This document shows, piece by piece, positions 19,052-28,352 of a DNA stretch of 64,000 nucleotides. A program made the position numbers and the translations under genes. Every line of letters starts with the position of its first letter. The stretch's first letter is position 1. The DNA comes from Streptomyces sp. NBC_01268 (GTDB lineage: Bacteria > Actinomycetota > Actinomycetes > Streptomycetales > Streptomycetaceae): NCBI RefSeq assembly GCF_036240795.1, contig NZ_CP108454.1, positions 3,286,001 to 3,350,000 of the forward strand. The letters are read 5' to 3'. Under the pieces are notes generated by a model, which saw only the letters and a list, made by a program, of their open reading frames with translations, had not been told where the DNA came from and did no database searches.

Positions 19052-20389
19052 TCAGTCTCTGAGCGCGGCGATCGTCTCCGCCAGGGCCCTTCCCGTGTCC
19101 GGGACCGTCACGTGGACGCCGTCGCTCACGACGACCCGGCCGCCGACCACCACGTGGTGGACGTCCGCCGCCGTCGCCGCGAAGACCGCCGTCTCGGCGC
19201 CCAGGCGGGGGACCGGGCCCGCCGTGCGGACCGAGTCGAGGGTCAGGGTGGTGAAGTCGGCCAGGGCGCCCTGTTCCAGGGTGCCCGCGTCGGGGCGGCC
19301 CAGGGCCGCGTGGCCGTCGGCCGTCGCCGCCCGGAGCAGGGCGGCGGCCGTCCAGTGGCCGCGGGTGCGGGTGCGCAGCCGCTCGTCGAGTTCCATGGCC
19401 CGCGCCTCCTCCAGGAGGTCGATGACCGCGTGGCTGTCACTGCCCAGGGAGAGCGGCGAGCCGGCGCGCTGGAGGGCGACCGCCGGGCCGATGCCGTCCG
19501 CCAGGTCGCGTTCGGTGGTGGGGCACATACAGGTGCCCGTCGACGAGGCGCCGATCAGCGCGATGTCGGCGTCGGTCATGTGGGTGTTGTGGACGCCGGT
19601 GGTCCGCGCGCCCAGGGCGCCGTGCTCGGCGAGCAGCTGGGTGGGCGTCATGCCGTGGGCGGCCAGGCAGGCGTCGTTCTCCGCGGTCTGCTCGGAGAGG
19701 TGGACGTGCAGGGGGGCCCGGTGGTCCCGGGCCCAGTCGGCGACCGTGGAGAGCTGGTCGGCCGGGACGGCCCGTACGGAGTGGATGGCCGCGCCGATGC
19801 GGACGCCGTCCCGTTCCTTCAGGGCCGAGACCCGCTCCGCCCACGCGTCGGCGGTGCCGTCGGTGAAGCGCAGCTGGTGCGGTTCGGGGGCGGCGCCGAA
19901 GCCGGAGGAGAGGTAGGCGGTGTCGAGGAGGGTGATGCGGATGCCCGCCTCCCCCGCCGCCGCGATGAGCGCCTCGCCCATGGCGTTGGGGTCGGCGTAC
20001 GGGGTGCCGCCGGGCGCGTGGTGGAGGTAGTGGAACTCGCCGACGTTCGTGATGCCGGCCAGTGCCATCTCCGCGTACACGGCCCGGGCCAGCGCGAAGT
20101 AGCTGTCGGGGGTGAGGCGTTGGGCGACGGTGTACATGACCTCGCGCCAGGTCCAGAAGGTGCCGGAGCCCACCTGGACGGTGCCGCGCAGGGCGCGGTG
20201 GAAGGCGTGCGAGTGGGCGTTGGCCAGGCCGGGGATGGTGAGGCCGCGGAGGGCCACGGCGCCGGGGGGCGGGGTGTCGACCCCGGTCCGTACGGCGGCG
20301 ATGCGCCCGTCGGCGGACACGTCCAGGGCGACGCCCGGCTCGACGTGGGTGTCGAGCCAGGCGTGCTCCAGCCAGTAGGTCACCTGCAC
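19052..20389 (-). CDS. hutF: Formimidoylglutamate deiminase
   Basis: The 445-aa amidohydrolase converts N-formimino-L-glutamate to N-formyl-L-glutamate and ammonia. The metal-binding AHSHAFHRA motif, the HVHLSEQ segment, VHNTHMTD and the [10 protein letters not shown] motif mark the HutF family and separate it from HutI. The start reads GTG at 20387-20389, overlapping the end of the M20 amidohydrolase gene by 10 bp. HutF implies the two-step route to glutamate, which needs a deformylase. Confidence 0.93.
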   Translation of the reverse strand: MQVTYWLEHAWLDTHVEPGVALDVSADGRIAAVRTGVDTPPPGAVALRGLTIPGLANAHSHAFHRALRGTVQVGSGTFWTWREVMYTVAQRLTPDSYFALARAVYAEMALAGITNVGEFHYLHHAPGGTPYADPNAMGEALIAAAGEAGIRITLLDTAYLSSGFGAAPEPHQLRFTDGTADAWAERVSALKERDGVRIGAAIHSVRAVPADQLSTVADWARDHRAPLHVHLSEQTAENDACLAAHGMTPTQLLAEHGALGARTTGVHNTHMTDADIALIGASSTGTCMCPTTERDLADGIGPAVALQRAGSPLSLGSDSHAVIDLLEEARAMELDERLRTRTRGHWTAAALLRAATADGHAALGRPDAGTLEQGALADFTTLTLDSVRTAGPVPRLGAETAVFAATAADVHHVVVGGRVVVSDGVHVTVPDTGRALAETIAALRD

Positions 20390-21663
20390 GCCAGGTCCTC
20401 CAGTACGTCGGCGAGTGCGTGGACGCCCGCCACGCAGTCGTCCTCGGCCGCGAATTCGGCCGGGGAGTGCGAGACGCCCGTGGGGTTGCGTACGAACAGC
20501 ATGGCGGTCGGGAGGGACGCGGAGAGGATTCCGGCGTCGTGTCCCGCGCCCGTTCCCAGGACCGGGACCTTGTCGCCGGTCCGGTCCAGCAGGATCCGGC
20601 TCAGCTCGTCGCGCAGCGCGTGGGAGAAGTCCACGACCGGGGTGAAGGACTCGCGGACGACGGTGAGGTCGATGCCGGCGCGCTCGGCGTGCTCGCGCGC
20701 GGCCCTCTCGACCCCCGCGATGACGGTGTCCAGGGAGCCCTGGTCGGCGGCGCGCGCGTCGAGCCAGCCGCGGACCAGCGACGGGATGGCGTTGACGCCG
20801 TTCGGCTCGACGGCGATCTTGCCGAAGGTGGCGACGGCGCCCGCGAGTTCGGCCTCGCGGCGGGCGGCGAGGACCGTCTCGGCGTAGGTGAGCATCGGGT
20901 CGCGCCGGTCGACGAGCCGGGTGGTGCCGGCGTGGTTGGCCTCGCCGGCGAAGTCGTACCGCCAGCGGCCGTGCGGCCAGATCGCGGAGGCGATGCCGAC
21001 GGCGTCCCCGGACAGGTCGAGGGCGCGGCCCTGCTCGACGTGGAGTTCGACGAAGGCGCCGATGCGGGCGAGCCGCTCCGGGTCCGCGCCGATGGCCTCG
21101 GGGTCGTACCCGGCCGCCTCCATGGCCTGCGGGAGGCTGATCCCGTCGGCGTCCCGCAGCTCGAAGGCCTTCTCCTTGGTCAGCTGCCCGGAGGCGAGCC
21201 GGGAGCCGACGCAGGCGAGCCCGAAGCGGGCGCCTTCCTCGTCGCCGAAGTTGACGATGGCGAGGGGCCGCTTGAACGAGACGCCGCGCTTGCGGAGTTC
21301 GTCGAGGGCGGCGAAGGAGGACACCACACCGAGCGGGCCGTCGAAGGCTCCGCCGTCGGGGACGGAGTCCAGGTGGGAGCCGGTGACGACGGCGTCACCG
21401 GCGGTGGGGTCGCCGAGCCAGGCCCACTGGTTGCCGTTGCGGTCGGTCTCGACGTCGAGGCGGCGGGCCTCCGCCTGCATCCGGAACCAGAGCCGGCAGT
21501 CGGCGTCGGCCGCGGTCCAGGCGTAGCGGCGGTAGCCGCCGGAGCCCGTGTCGCGGCCGATGCCCGCGAGGCTGCGCCACATGGCGTGGAAGGTCGGGGA
21601 GGTGCCCGCCGAGGCACCCCGGGAGCCCCGGGGTGCCTCGGCGGCGTCGGAGGACGAGGTCAC
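20380..21663 (-). CDS. M20-family amidohydrolase (allantoate amidohydrolase-like) in the hut operon
   Basis: The 427-aa metallohydrolase belongs to the N-carbamoyl-amino-acid/allantoate amidohydrolase group. Metal ligands are intact: [28 protein letters not shown], and SHSPAEF near the end. It starts at GTG 21663, overlapping the hutU stop (GTGA), with GAGGG upstream in hutU. The first ~27 residues are Ala/Ser-rich and encode a perfect hairpin. The family is annotated for allantoate, but tight coupling to hutU and hutF suggests it may hydrolyse N-formylglutamate, replacing HutG (inference). Confidence 0.85.
   Translation of the reverse strand: MTSSSDAAEAPRGSRGASAGTSPTFHAMWRSLAGIGRDTGSGGYRRYAWTAADADCRLWFRMQAEARRLDVETDRNGNQWAWLGDPTAGDAVVTGSHLDSVPDGGAFDGPLGVVSSFAALDELRKRGVSFKRPLAIVNFGDEEGARFGLACVGSRLASGQLTKEKAFELRDADGISLPQAMEAAGYDPEAIGADPERLARIGAFVELHVEQGRALDLSGDAVGIASAIWPHGRWRYDFAGEANHAGTTRLVDRRDPMLTYAETVLAARREAELAGAVATFGKIAVEPNGVNAIPSLVRGWLDARAADQGSLDTVIAGVERAAREHAERAGIDLTVVRESFTPVVDFSHALRDELSRILLDRTGDKVPVLGTGAGHDAGILSASLPTAMLFVRNPTGVSHSPAEFAAEDDCVAGVHALADVLEDLACR
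21608..21642. other. Perfect 16-bp hairpin just inside the M20 amidohydrolase gene
   Basis: GCCGAGGCACCCCGGG and its exact complement are joined by a 3-nt loop, about 20 bp after the hutU stop. It resembles the window's terminators but lies within codons 8-19 of the next gene. It could lower expression of downstream hut genes relative to hutU. Confidence 0.75.
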
Positions 21664-23324
21664 GCGGAGTCACCCTCGCGCATGGGCACTCGCACACCCT
21701 TCTCGTCGGCGACGCGCTCGGCGATGTCGTAGCCCGCGTCGACGTGGCGGATGACGCCCATGCCGGGGTCGTTGGTGAGCACGCGGCGGATCTTCTCGCC
21801 CGCCAGCTTGGTGCCGTCGGCCACCGAGACCTGGCCGGCGTGGATGGAGCGGCCCATGCCGACGCCGCCGCCGTGGTGGATGGAGACCCAGGAGGCGCCG
21901 GAGGCGACGTTGACCATGGCGTTGAGCAGCGGCCAGTCGGCGATCGCGTCGGAGCCGTCGAGCATGGCCTCGGTCTCGCGGTACGGGGAGGCGACCGAGC
22001 CGCAGTCCAGGTGGTCGCGGCCGATGGCGAGGGGCGCGGCGAGGGTGCCGTTGCCGACCATGTCGTTGAACATGTCGCCGGCCTTGTCGCGCTCGCCCTG
22101 GCCGAGCCAGCAGATGCGGGCGGGCAGGCCCTGGAAGTGGACGCGCTCGCCGGCCATCTTGATCCAGCGGTGCAGCGACTCGTTCTCCGGGAAGAGGTCG
22201 AGGATCGCCTTGTCGGTCTTGTGGATGTCCGAGGCCTCGCCGGAGAGGGCGGCCCAGCGGAACGGGCCCTTGCCCTCGCAGAACAGCGGGCGGATGTAGG
22301 CCGGGACGAAGCCGGGGAAGGCGAAGGCGCGGTCGTAGCCGGCCAGCTGGGCCTCGCCGCGGATGGAGTTGCCGTAGTCGAAGACCTCGGCGCCGGCGTC
22401 CATGAAGCCGACCATGGCCTCGACGTGCCGGGCCATCGACTCCCGGGCGCGGGTGGTGAAGCCGGCCGGGTCCTTGGCGGCGGCGTCGGCCATGTCCTCG
22501 AAGGCGACGCCGACCGGGAGGTAGGACAGCGGGTCGTGGGCGGAGGTCTGGTCCGTCACGATGTCGATCGGGGCGCCCTCGGCGAGCATCTGCGGGAGCA
22601 GTTCGGCGGCGTTGCCGAGCAGGCCGATGGAGAGCGGGCGGCGGGCGTCGCGGGCCTCGGTCGCCAGCTGGAGGGCGTGGGCGAGGTTGTCCGCCTTCAC
22701 GTCCAGGTAGCGGTGCTCGATGCGGCGCTCGATGGCGCGCGGGTCGACGTCGATGCAGATCGCGACGCCGTCGTTCATCGTGACGGCGAGCGGCTGGGCG
22801 CCGCCCATGCCGCCGAGGCCGGCGGTGAGGGTGATGGTGCCGGCCAGGGTGCCGTTGAACTTCTTGGCGGCGACGGCCGCGAAGGTCTCGTAGGTGCCCT
22901 GGAGGATGCCCTGGGTGCCGATGTAGATCCAGGAGCCCGCGGTCATCTGGCCGTACATGGTGAGGCCGAGGGCCTCCAGGCGCCGGAACTCCTCCCAGTT
23001 GGCCCAGTCGCCGACCAGGTTCGAGTTGGCGATGAGGACGCGCGGGGCCCACTCGTGGGTCTGCATGACGCCGACCGGGCGGCCGGACTGGACCAGCATG
23101 GTCTCGTCCTGCTTGAGGGTGCGCAGGGTGCGCACCATGGCGTCGAAGGAGCGCCAGTCGCGGGCGGCCTTGCCGGTGCCGCCGTAGACGACCAGCTTGT
23201 CGGGGTGCTCGGCGACCTCGGGGTCGAGGTTGTTCTGGAGCATCCGGAGGGCGGCTTCCTGCTGCCATCCCAGGGCGCTCAGTTCCGTACCGCGCGGGGC
23301 CCGTACGGGGCGGGGTCCTGACAT
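21660..23324 (-). CDS. hutU: Urocanate hydratase
   Basis: The 554-aa enzyme hydrates urocanate to imidazolonepropionate using tightly bound NAD+. Family motifs are [11 protein letters not shown] near the N-terminus, [12 protein letters not shown] (NAD+ loop), [13 protein letters not shown] and the HHGGGVGMG region near the C-terminus. Length is typical. The strong Shine-Dalgarno GAGGAGGCACCGCC precedes ATG 23324. It is the first gene of the operon hutU-M20-hutF-hutI; histidine ammonia-lyase is not in the window. Confidence 0.97.
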   Translation of the reverse strand: MSGPRPVRAPRGTELSALGWQQEAALRMLQNNLDPEVAEHPDKLVVYGGTGKAARDWRSFDAMVRTLRTLKQDETMLVQSGRPVGVMQTHEWAPRVLIANSNLVGDWANWEEFRRLEALGLTMYGQMTAGSWIYIGTQGILQGTYETFAAVAAKKFNGTLAGTITLTAGLGGMGGAQPLAVTMNDGVAICIDVDPRAIERRIEHRYLDVKADNLAHALQLATEARDARRPLSIGLLGNAAELLPQMLAEGAPIDIVTDQTSAHDPLSYLPVGVAFEDMADAAAKDPAGFTTRARESMARHVEAMVGFMDAGAEVFDYGNSIRGEAQLAGYDRAFAFPGFVPAYIRPLFCEGKGPFRWAALSGEASDIHKTDKAILDLFPENESLHRWIKMAGERVHFQGLPARICWLGQGERDKAGDMFNDMVGNGTLAAPLAIGRDHLDCGSVASPYRETEAMLDGSDAIADWPLLNAMVNVASGASWVSIHHGGGVGMGRSIHAGQVSVADGTKLAGEKIRRVLTNDPGMGVIRHVDAGYDIAERVADEKGVRVPMREGDSA

Positions 23325-23340
23325 GGCGGTGCCTCCTCGA

Positions 23341-23361
23341 ATGTGGTTCAGATATTCACAT
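23341..23361. promoter_or_regulatory. Inverted repeat overlapping the hut transcription start region
   Basis: ATGTG-N11-CACAT is centred just downstream of the predicted -10 box of the hut promoter. The position suits a repressor operator. The regulator is not identified; the RpiR-type gene at 27507 is one candidate only by proximity. Confidence 0.4.
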
Positions 23362-23388
23362 CCTGACTCGCTGAATAGAAGTAGTCAA
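23360..23388 (-). promoter_or_regulatory. Predicted promoter of the hut operon
   Basis: Reading toward hutU, TTGACT (23383-23388) and CAGGAT (23360-23365) are spaced 17 bp, close to the Streptomyces vegetative consensus. It lies 36 bp upstream of the hutU ATG. Confidence 0.6.
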
Positions 23389-23427
23389 CAGCTGCGCCGC
23401 CACCCCACCCGGTGGTGGGATGGGGGG

Positions 23428-24822
23428 ATGGCTTCCTCCTTCGGACCGAACCACGGAACGGACCACGGAACGGACCGCCGGGAACGCGCTCGCGACCGGG
23501 CCGTGCGCGCCGCCGTCGAGCAGGGCCTCCTCACCCCCGACGAACCCGTCGTCGCGCTCCTCGACACCGCCGGCATCCGCGCCTCCGCAGCCGCCCTGAC
23601 CAGCGCTTTCGCCGCCGTCACCGACGCCCCGGTGCTGCACGCCTTCGCCGTGAAGGCCGCCCCGCTCGTGCCCGTCCTGCGCCTGCTGTACGAGGCGGGG
23701 CTCGGCGTCGAGGTGGCCAGCCCCGGCGAGCTGGCGCTGGCCCGCGCGGCCGGGGTGCCGCCCGCCCGCACCGTCCTGGACTCACCCGCCAAGACCCCCG
23801 CCGAACTGCGCCAGGCCCTCGCGCTGGGCATCGCGGTCAACGCCGACAACTTCCAGGAGCTGGCCCGGCTCGACGCGCTGGTCGCCTCCGCGCCCACCGC
23901 CTCGCCGCTCGGCCTGCGGGTGAACCCGCAGATCGGGGCCGGCTCCATCGGCGCGCTGTCGACCGCGACCGCCACCTCCAAGTTCGGCGTGGCGCTGCGC
24001 GACGCCGGCGCCCGCGAGGCCGTCGTCCAGGCCTTTCTCGACCGCCCCTGGCTCACCCGGCTGCACACCCACACCGGCTCCCAGGGCATCCCGCTCGCCC
24101 TCATGGCCGAGGGCGTCGGAGCCGCCTACGCGCTCGCCGAGGAGATCAACACCAAGGCCGGCCGGCAGCAGATCGACACCCTCGACGTCGGCGGCGGGCT
24201 CCCGGTGAACTTCGCCTCCGACGAGGAGACCCCCACCTACGCCGAGTACACCGCCCTGCTCGCCGCCACCGTCCCCGGCCTCCTCGACGGGCGCTACGCC
24301 CTGGTCACCGAGTTCGGGCGCTCGCTGCTCGCCAAGCACGGCACGGTGCTGGCCCGCGTCGAGTACACCAAGGTCTCCGGCGGGCGCCCGATCGCCGTCA
24401 CCCACGCGGGCGTCCAGGTCGCCACCCGCACGGTGTACGCGCCGGAGTCCTGGCCGCTGCGCGTCCTCGCGTACGACTCCGGGGGCCGCCCCCGCACCGG
24501 CGAGGAGACCGTCCAGGACGTGGCGGGGCCCGCCTGCTTCGCCGGGGACCTGCTGGCCACCGGGCGACTGCTGCCCCTGCTGCGGCCGGACGACGTGGTG
24601 GCCGTGCCGGACACCGGCGCGTACTACTTCGCCCACCACTACGCGTACAACAGCCTGCCCCGGCCCGCCGTGCACGGATTCACCCCGACGGCCGACGGCG
24701 GCGTCGTCTTCAGCACCGTCCGCAGGGCCCAGACCCTCGACGAGATCGTGGCGGAGGCGGGCGGCGACCGGCCCGGCGCGCTCCTGCGGGAAGGGGCCCG
24801 CGGTGGTCCCATGAAGCCATGA
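23428..24822 (+). CDS. PLP-dependent amino-acid decarboxylase, fold type III (diaminopimelate/ornithine decarboxylase-like)
   Basis: The 464-aa protein has the alanine-racemase-like TIM barrel with PLP lysine Lys76 in HAFAVKA, the HTHTGSQG histidine motif, the glycine-rich phosphate loop DVGGGLPV, EFGRSL, and a C-terminal beta domain with ACFAGDLL (partner-subunit Cys) and the GAYYFAHHYAYNS tail. DAP decarboxylases usually read CESGD and GAY. The substrate is therefore uncertain. ATG 23428 is preferred over upstream options that overlap the hut promoter. It diverges from hutU and overlaps the following SRPBCC gene by 4 bp. Confidence 0.85.
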   Translation: MASSFGPNHGTDHGTDRRERARDRAVRAAVEQGLLTPDEPVVALLDTAGIRASAAALTSAFAAVTDAPVLHAFAVKAAPLVPVLRLLYEAGLGVEVASPGELALARAAGVPPARTVLDSPAKTPAELRQALALGIAVNADNFQELARLDALVASAPTASPLGLRVNPQIGAGSIGALSTATATSKFGVALRDAGAREAVVQAFLDRPWLTRLHTHTGSQGIPLALMAEGVGAAYALAEEINTKAGRQQIDTLDVGGGLPVNFASDEETPTYAEYTALLAATVPGLLDGRYALVTEFGRSLLAKHGTVLARVEYTKVSGGRPIAVTHAGVQVATRTVYAPESWPLRVLAYDSGGRPRTGEETVQDVAGPACFAGDLLATGRLLPLLRPDDVVAVPDTGAYYFAHHYAYNSLPRPAVHGFTPTADGGVVFSTVRRAQTLDEIVAEAGGDRPGALLREGARGGPMKP

Positions 24823-25298
24823 CAGGAACCACCTCCGTGGTCGTCGAGCGCCGGGTCGCCGCCTCCCCCGGGCGGGTCTGGGAGTCGATCACCGACCTGC
24901 GGGACATGCCCCGGGTGCTCAGCGGCGTCGAGAAGGTCGAGGTGCTCACCCCGGGCGGTTTCGGGGTGGGTACCCGCTGGCGAGAGACCCGGCGGATGAT
25001 GGGCAAGGCGGCCACCGAGGAGATGACCGTGACCGCCTGCGAACCGCCCGACCGCTACGTCACCGTGGCCGACTCGCACGGCATGCACTACGTCAACGAG
25101 ATCACCCTGCTCCCCGAGGGCCCGGCGGTCTCGGCCGAGGCCACCACCCTGCGGATGACCTTCAGCGCCCGCCCCGCGCACGACCGCAAGCCCGGCCTGG
25201 CCGCCCGGCTGATGAACCGCTTCGGCGCGAGGGCGGTCGCCCGGGCGCTCGCCAAGGACCTGGCGGAGATCGCGACGGCGGTCGAGAGCCGGGGCTGA
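24819..25298 (+). CDS. SRPBCC (START-like) family protein
   Basis: The 159-aa protein has the START-like ligand-pocket pattern of the polyketide cyclase/dehydrase group: VVVERRVAASPGRVWESITD at the N-terminus, VEVLTPGGFGVGTRW, and a long C-terminal helix (RFGARAVARALAKDLAEIAT). It probably binds a small hydrophobic ligand; no catalytic residue is evident. ATG 24819 overlaps the decarboxylase stop (ATGA), so the pair is translationally coupled. Confidence 0.85.
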   Translation: MTGTTSVVVERRVAASPGRVWESITDLRDMPRVLSGVEKVEVLTPGGFGVGTRWRETRRMMGKAATEEMTVTACEPPDRYVTVADSHGMHYVNEITLLPEGPAVSAEATTLRMTFSARPAHDRKPGLAARLMNRFGARAVARALAKDLAEIATAVESRG

Positions 25299-25501
25299 GG
25301 CGCCCGGGCGACGGGGCCGATGCCCTCGGGGGCCGGTCCAGGACAGCTTCGGGCCGCCTTCCGGACACTTTCCGCCCACCCCTACCACCCGTCTGACAAA
25401 TTCCCCTGGAAAATGCCAGAACCCCTCCCCCAGGCCGCGACGTTGAGTAGCGTCACCGTCACTGCCGTACGTCCGCACGCCTCATCGGGAGGGGATCTCG
25501 C

Positions 25502-25900
25502 GTGCCCGGAATCGACGAGTGCCTACTGGAGGCCATGGGCCTGCCGGGGGCACGCGGCGCCTGGCTGGTCGACTGGACCAGCGGGCTGGCCCTCGGCGCG
25601 GCGGGCGAGTCCCCGGTCGGCGACCACGAGACGACGGCGGCCGAGACCGCCGAACTGGCCCGCGCGGCGGCCGAGTTCGAGTCGCCCTCACCAGGGTCCG
25701 GCGAGTCGGCCGACCCGGACGGCTCCCCCGTGGAGGACCTGATCCTCACCACCCGCACCGGTTACCACCTGCTCCGCTTCGTCGAGACCGCCTTCGACAG
25801 CAGCGTCTTCCTCCACCTCTGGCTCGACCGCGACGCCGGGAACCTGGCCCTCGCCCGGATCCGGCTCGGCGACCTCGCCGAGAGGCTGGTCCTCGGATGA
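25502..25900 (+). CDS. Roadblock/LC7-like protein, first gene of the cluster
   Basis: The 132-aa product starts at GTG 25502 after GGGAGGGG. It is a clear paralogue of the cluster's last product: GAWLVDWTSGLALG against GAALVDYTSGMALG, YHLLRF against YHLIRL, and LDRDAGNLALARIRL against LDKGRANLAMARHQL. The fold is roadblock-like with an acidic central insert (about 40-80). Roadblock proteins bind small GTPases or each other as dimers, as MglB does. The stop overlaps the next ATG (ATGA). Confidence 0.75.
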   Translation: MPGIDECLLEAMGLPGARGAWLVDWTSGLALGAAGESPVGDHETTAAETAELARAAAEFESPSPGSGESADPDGSPVEDLILTTRTGYHLLRFVETAFDSSVFLHLWLDRDAGNLALARIRLGDLAERLVLG

Positions 25901-26655
25901 CCGTCTCCCCGATGCTCACCCGCCTCGCCGCCGAGAAGGCGACCGGCGCCCTGCTCCGCGACCACGGCACGCTCTACCTCGTCGACGGCCGGGTCGTGCA
26001 CGCCGAGAGCCCCTCCGCGCCCGGCCTCGACGTCCTCCTCACGGCGGGCGGGCGGCTGCCGCGCGAACGCTGGGACGAGGCCGTGAACCGGGCCGGTGCG
26101 CACCGCGCCGTCGGCCGCTTCCTGGTGGACAGCGGCCGGCTGCACGACGGCGAGCTGGAGATCTGCCACCTCGGCGCCGTCTTCGACGCCGCGTTCTTCG
26201 CCCTCGCGCCCACCAGCGGCCCCAGCCGCTTCCGGTACGGGGTGGGGCACTGGTTCGGCGCGGTGCGGCCGGTCGACGCCGAGGCCGTCGAGCGCGAGAC
26301 CGTGCGCCGCCGCGAGCTCCTCGACAGCGTCTGGCCCTACCCGGCCGTCGACACCGCGCCCGTCGTGCCCCGCCCCGCCGCCCCCGGGCAGCCGGTCGGC
26401 GCCCGGCAGCGCGCGCTGCTCGCGGCGGCCGACGGGGTGCGGACCCCGGCGGAGATCGCGCGGGCGCTCGGCCGGCCCGCCTTCCACACGCTGCTCGACG
26501 TGCGGCGGCTCGCGGCGGCCGGGCTCGTCGAGACCCCGAGCGAACCGCCGCCGCCCGACCCGCCCGCCGTGCCCGCCTGGGTCGGCGAGGTCGCCACCGA
26601 CCCGGACATCGCCCTGCTCCGCCGGCTCCGCGACGCCCTGGAGGCAGCACTGTGA
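25897..26655 (+). CDS. DUF4388/PATAN-like domain protein with C-terminal winged-helix-like region
   Basis: The 252-aa protein begins with a segment patterned like DUF4388/PATAN (ATGALLRDHGTLYLVDGRVV; HAESPSAPGLDVLLTAGG), domains found with GTPases and response regulators. Residues from about 170 (QRALLAAADGVRTPAEIARA; LGRPAFHTLLDVRRLAAAGL) look like a winged-helix element. The stop region overlaps the next gene's possible GTG. It probably acts with the flanking roadblock proteins. Function unknown. Confidence 0.7.
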   Translation: MTVSPMLTRLAAEKATGALLRDHGTLYLVDGRVVHAESPSAPGLDVLLTAGGRLPRERWDEAVNRAGAHRAVGRFLVDSGRLHDGELEICHLGAVFDAAFFALAPTSGPSRFRYGVGHWFGAVRPVDAEAVERETVRRRELLDSVWPYPAVDTAPVVPRPAAPGQPVGARQRALLAAADGVRTPAEIARALGRPAFHTLLDVRRLAAAGLVETPSEPPPPDPPAVPAWVGEVATDPDIALLRRLRDALEAAL

Positions 26656-26696
26656 TGAGGCGTGCCCTGCGCCTGCGCGCCGAGAGGAGACAACTG

Positions 26697-27089
26697 ATGA
26701 CCGCAGAAGCCGAGGTGCTCGGCGAGCTGAGACGGCTGCGGGCCCGCCTGCCGCAGCTCACCGGAGCACTCGCGGCCAGCGCCGACGGACTGGTGCTGGC
26801 CCAGGACACCGTCGACGGCGAGGCGGAGAGCGTGGCCGCGCTGACGGCGGCGGCCCTCGGCGTCGGACAGCGGCTGACCGACACCACCGGGCAGGGCGGC
26901 TTCCGCGAGCTCCTGGTCCGGGGCGAGCACGGCTACGTGGCGACGTACGCGGCGGGCGGCTCGGCCGTCCTGACCCTGCTCGCCGAGCCGCGGATCAACG
27001 TGGGACGCCTCCACCTGGAGGCACGCCGGTCGAGCGCCCGGATAGGGGAGCTCGTGGACGGCGCGCTGGAACGCAGAGACCTGAACTGA
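26697..27089 (+). CDS. Roadblock/LC7 domain protein
   Basis: The 130-aa product matches the roadblock pattern: N-terminal helix VLGELRRLRARLPQLTGALA, ASADGLVLAQDT, helix ESVAALTAAALGVGQRL, and strands HGYVATYAAGGSAVLTLLAE. ATG 26697 is chosen because GAGAGGAGAC lies just upstream; GTG 26652 would add 15 basic residues. It is 41 bp before the last gene of the cluster. Confidence 0.85.
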   Translation: MTAEAEVLGELRRLRARLPQLTGALAASADGLVLAQDTVDGEAESVAALTAAALGVGQRLTDTTGQGGFRELLVRGEHGYVATYAAGGSAVLTLLAEPRINVGRLHLEARRSSARIGELVDGALERRDLN

Positions 27090-27129
27090 CCGACGCACAC
27101 CCCTCTCTCACGAAGGAAGTACGACAGCC

Positions 27130-27501
27130 ATGGCGAACACCGAGACCTCCCTCAAGGAAGCCGCGCAGATCGAAGGCGCGATCGGCGCCGCCCTCGTCGA
27201 CTACACGAGCGGCATGGCGCTCGGCACCATCGGCGGCGGCAAGGAGCTCGACCTGAACATGGCCGCGGCGGGCAACACCGACGTGGTCCGCGCCAAGGTC
27301 CGCACGATGGAGATGCTGGGCCTGCAGGACGGGATCGAGGACATCCTGATCACCCTCGGCGGCCAGTACCACCTGATCCGGCTGCTCAAGTCCCGCGGCA
27401 CCAACGGCCTCTTCCTCTACCTCGCCCTCGACAAGGGCCGCGCCAACCTGGCGATGGCCCGCCACCAGCTGAAGCGGATCGAGGAGGAGCTGGAGGTCTG
27501 A
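27130..27501 (+). CDS. Roadblock-like protein, last gene of the cluster
   Basis: The 123-aa product has ATG 27130 behind GAAGGAAG, suggesting good expression. Its sequence is less biased than the first paralogue and shows helix-strand order GAALVDYTSGMALG, helix TDVVRAKVRTMEMLG, strands DILITLGGQYHLIRLL, GLFLYLALDK and a final helix. No GTPase gene follows, unlike conservon operons. The gene stops only 5 bp before the end of the convergent RpiR-type regulator. Confidence 0.82.
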   Translation: MANTETSLKEAAQIEGAIGAALVDYTSGMALGTIGGGKELDLNMAAAGNTDVVRAKVRTMEMLGLQDGIEDILITLGGQYHLIRLLKSRGTNGLFLYLALDKGRANLAMARHQLKRIEEELEV

Positions 27502-27506
27502 GACCC

Positions 27507-28352
27507 CTACTCCACGAACAGCCCGCGCGCGGCCGCCTTGGAGTCGAACTCCTCCAGGCGGGCCTGCGCGTCCGGCAGCCCGTCCGCCATCGCCTCCAGG
27601 AGCACCCGGCCCAGCAGCATCGGCGCGCAGGCGGTGTCGAAGGCGAGGCCCGTGCCGACGGCGGCCGGGATGAGCAGGTCGCTGTGGGCGGCGACGGGCG
27701 CGAACGCGGACTCGGCGACGGTCACCACGGTGAGCCCGGCCGAACGCGCGTACTCCAGGGCCTCGACGACCTCGCGCGGATGCCGGGGCAGCGCGAAGCA
27801 GAGCAGCGCCGTGGCCCCGGCCCGTACGGCCGCGTCGACCCGGTCGGTGAGCATGGTGCCGCCCTCGTCGAGCAGCCGGACGTCCGGGTGCACCTTGGCG
27901 GCGAAGTAGGCGAAGCCCCGCGCCTGCGAGGAGGCCGCCCGCAGACCCAGGACGAGCAGCGGCCGTGAGCCGGCGAGCAGCCGGCCGGCCCGCTCGACGG
28001 GCGCGGGGTCGGCGAGCAGCTCGGCGAGGTGCCGCAGGTTCTCGATCTCGGCGAGCACGGCCTGCTGGTACTCGTTGTACCCGGCCTGCCCGGACTCCTC
28101 CTTCACCGGCGCCGCGGGCACGCTCTCCCGCAGGTGCTTGCGGAGCGCCGGGTAGCCGTCGAAGCCGAGGGCGACGGCGAAGCGGGTGACGGAGGGCTGG
28201 CTGACACCGGCCAGCTCGGCCAGTTCCACGCTGGACAGGAAGGGCACGTCGGCGGCGCGGCGCACCATGCAGTGGGCGATCCGTCGCTGTGTCGGTGTCA
28301 GCCGCTGCCCCTCGAAGAGCGCCTGCAGCCGCCCGGCCGGGCTGTCGCTCAC
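27507..28352 (-). CDS. MurR/RpiR-family transcriptional regulator
   Basis: The 281-aa product has an N-terminal helix-turn-helix (ELAELAGVSQPSVTRFAVAL) and a C-terminal SIS domain (LLVLGLRAASSQARGFAYFA; LLCFALPRHPREVVEALEYA). SIS domains sense phosphorylated sugars, though some family members near amino-acid pathways bind other ligands. GTG 28352 has AAGGGGG at proper distance; ATG 28376 is a longer alternative. Targets unknown; hut genes are possible. Confidence 0.88.
   Translation of the reverse strand: MSDSPAGRLQALFEGQRLTPTQRRIAHCMVRRAADVPFLSSVELAELAGVSQPSVTRFAVALGFDGYPALRKHLRESVPAAPVKEESGQAGYNEYQQAVLAEIENLRHLAELLADPAPVERAGRLLAGSRPLLVLGLRAASSQARGFAYFAAKVHPDVRLLDEGGTMLTDRVDAAVRAGATALLCFALPRHPREVVEALEYARSAGLTVVTVAESAFAPVAAHSDLLIPAAVGTGLAFDTACAPMLLGRVLLEAMADGLPDAQARLEEFDSKAAARGLFVE

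Noticed and set aside
27130..27501. Full conservon (kinase, roadblock, DUF742, GTPase)
   Set aside because: No sensor kinase, DUF742 or GTPase gene adjoins the roadblock cluster; the next gene is a convergent RpiR regulator.
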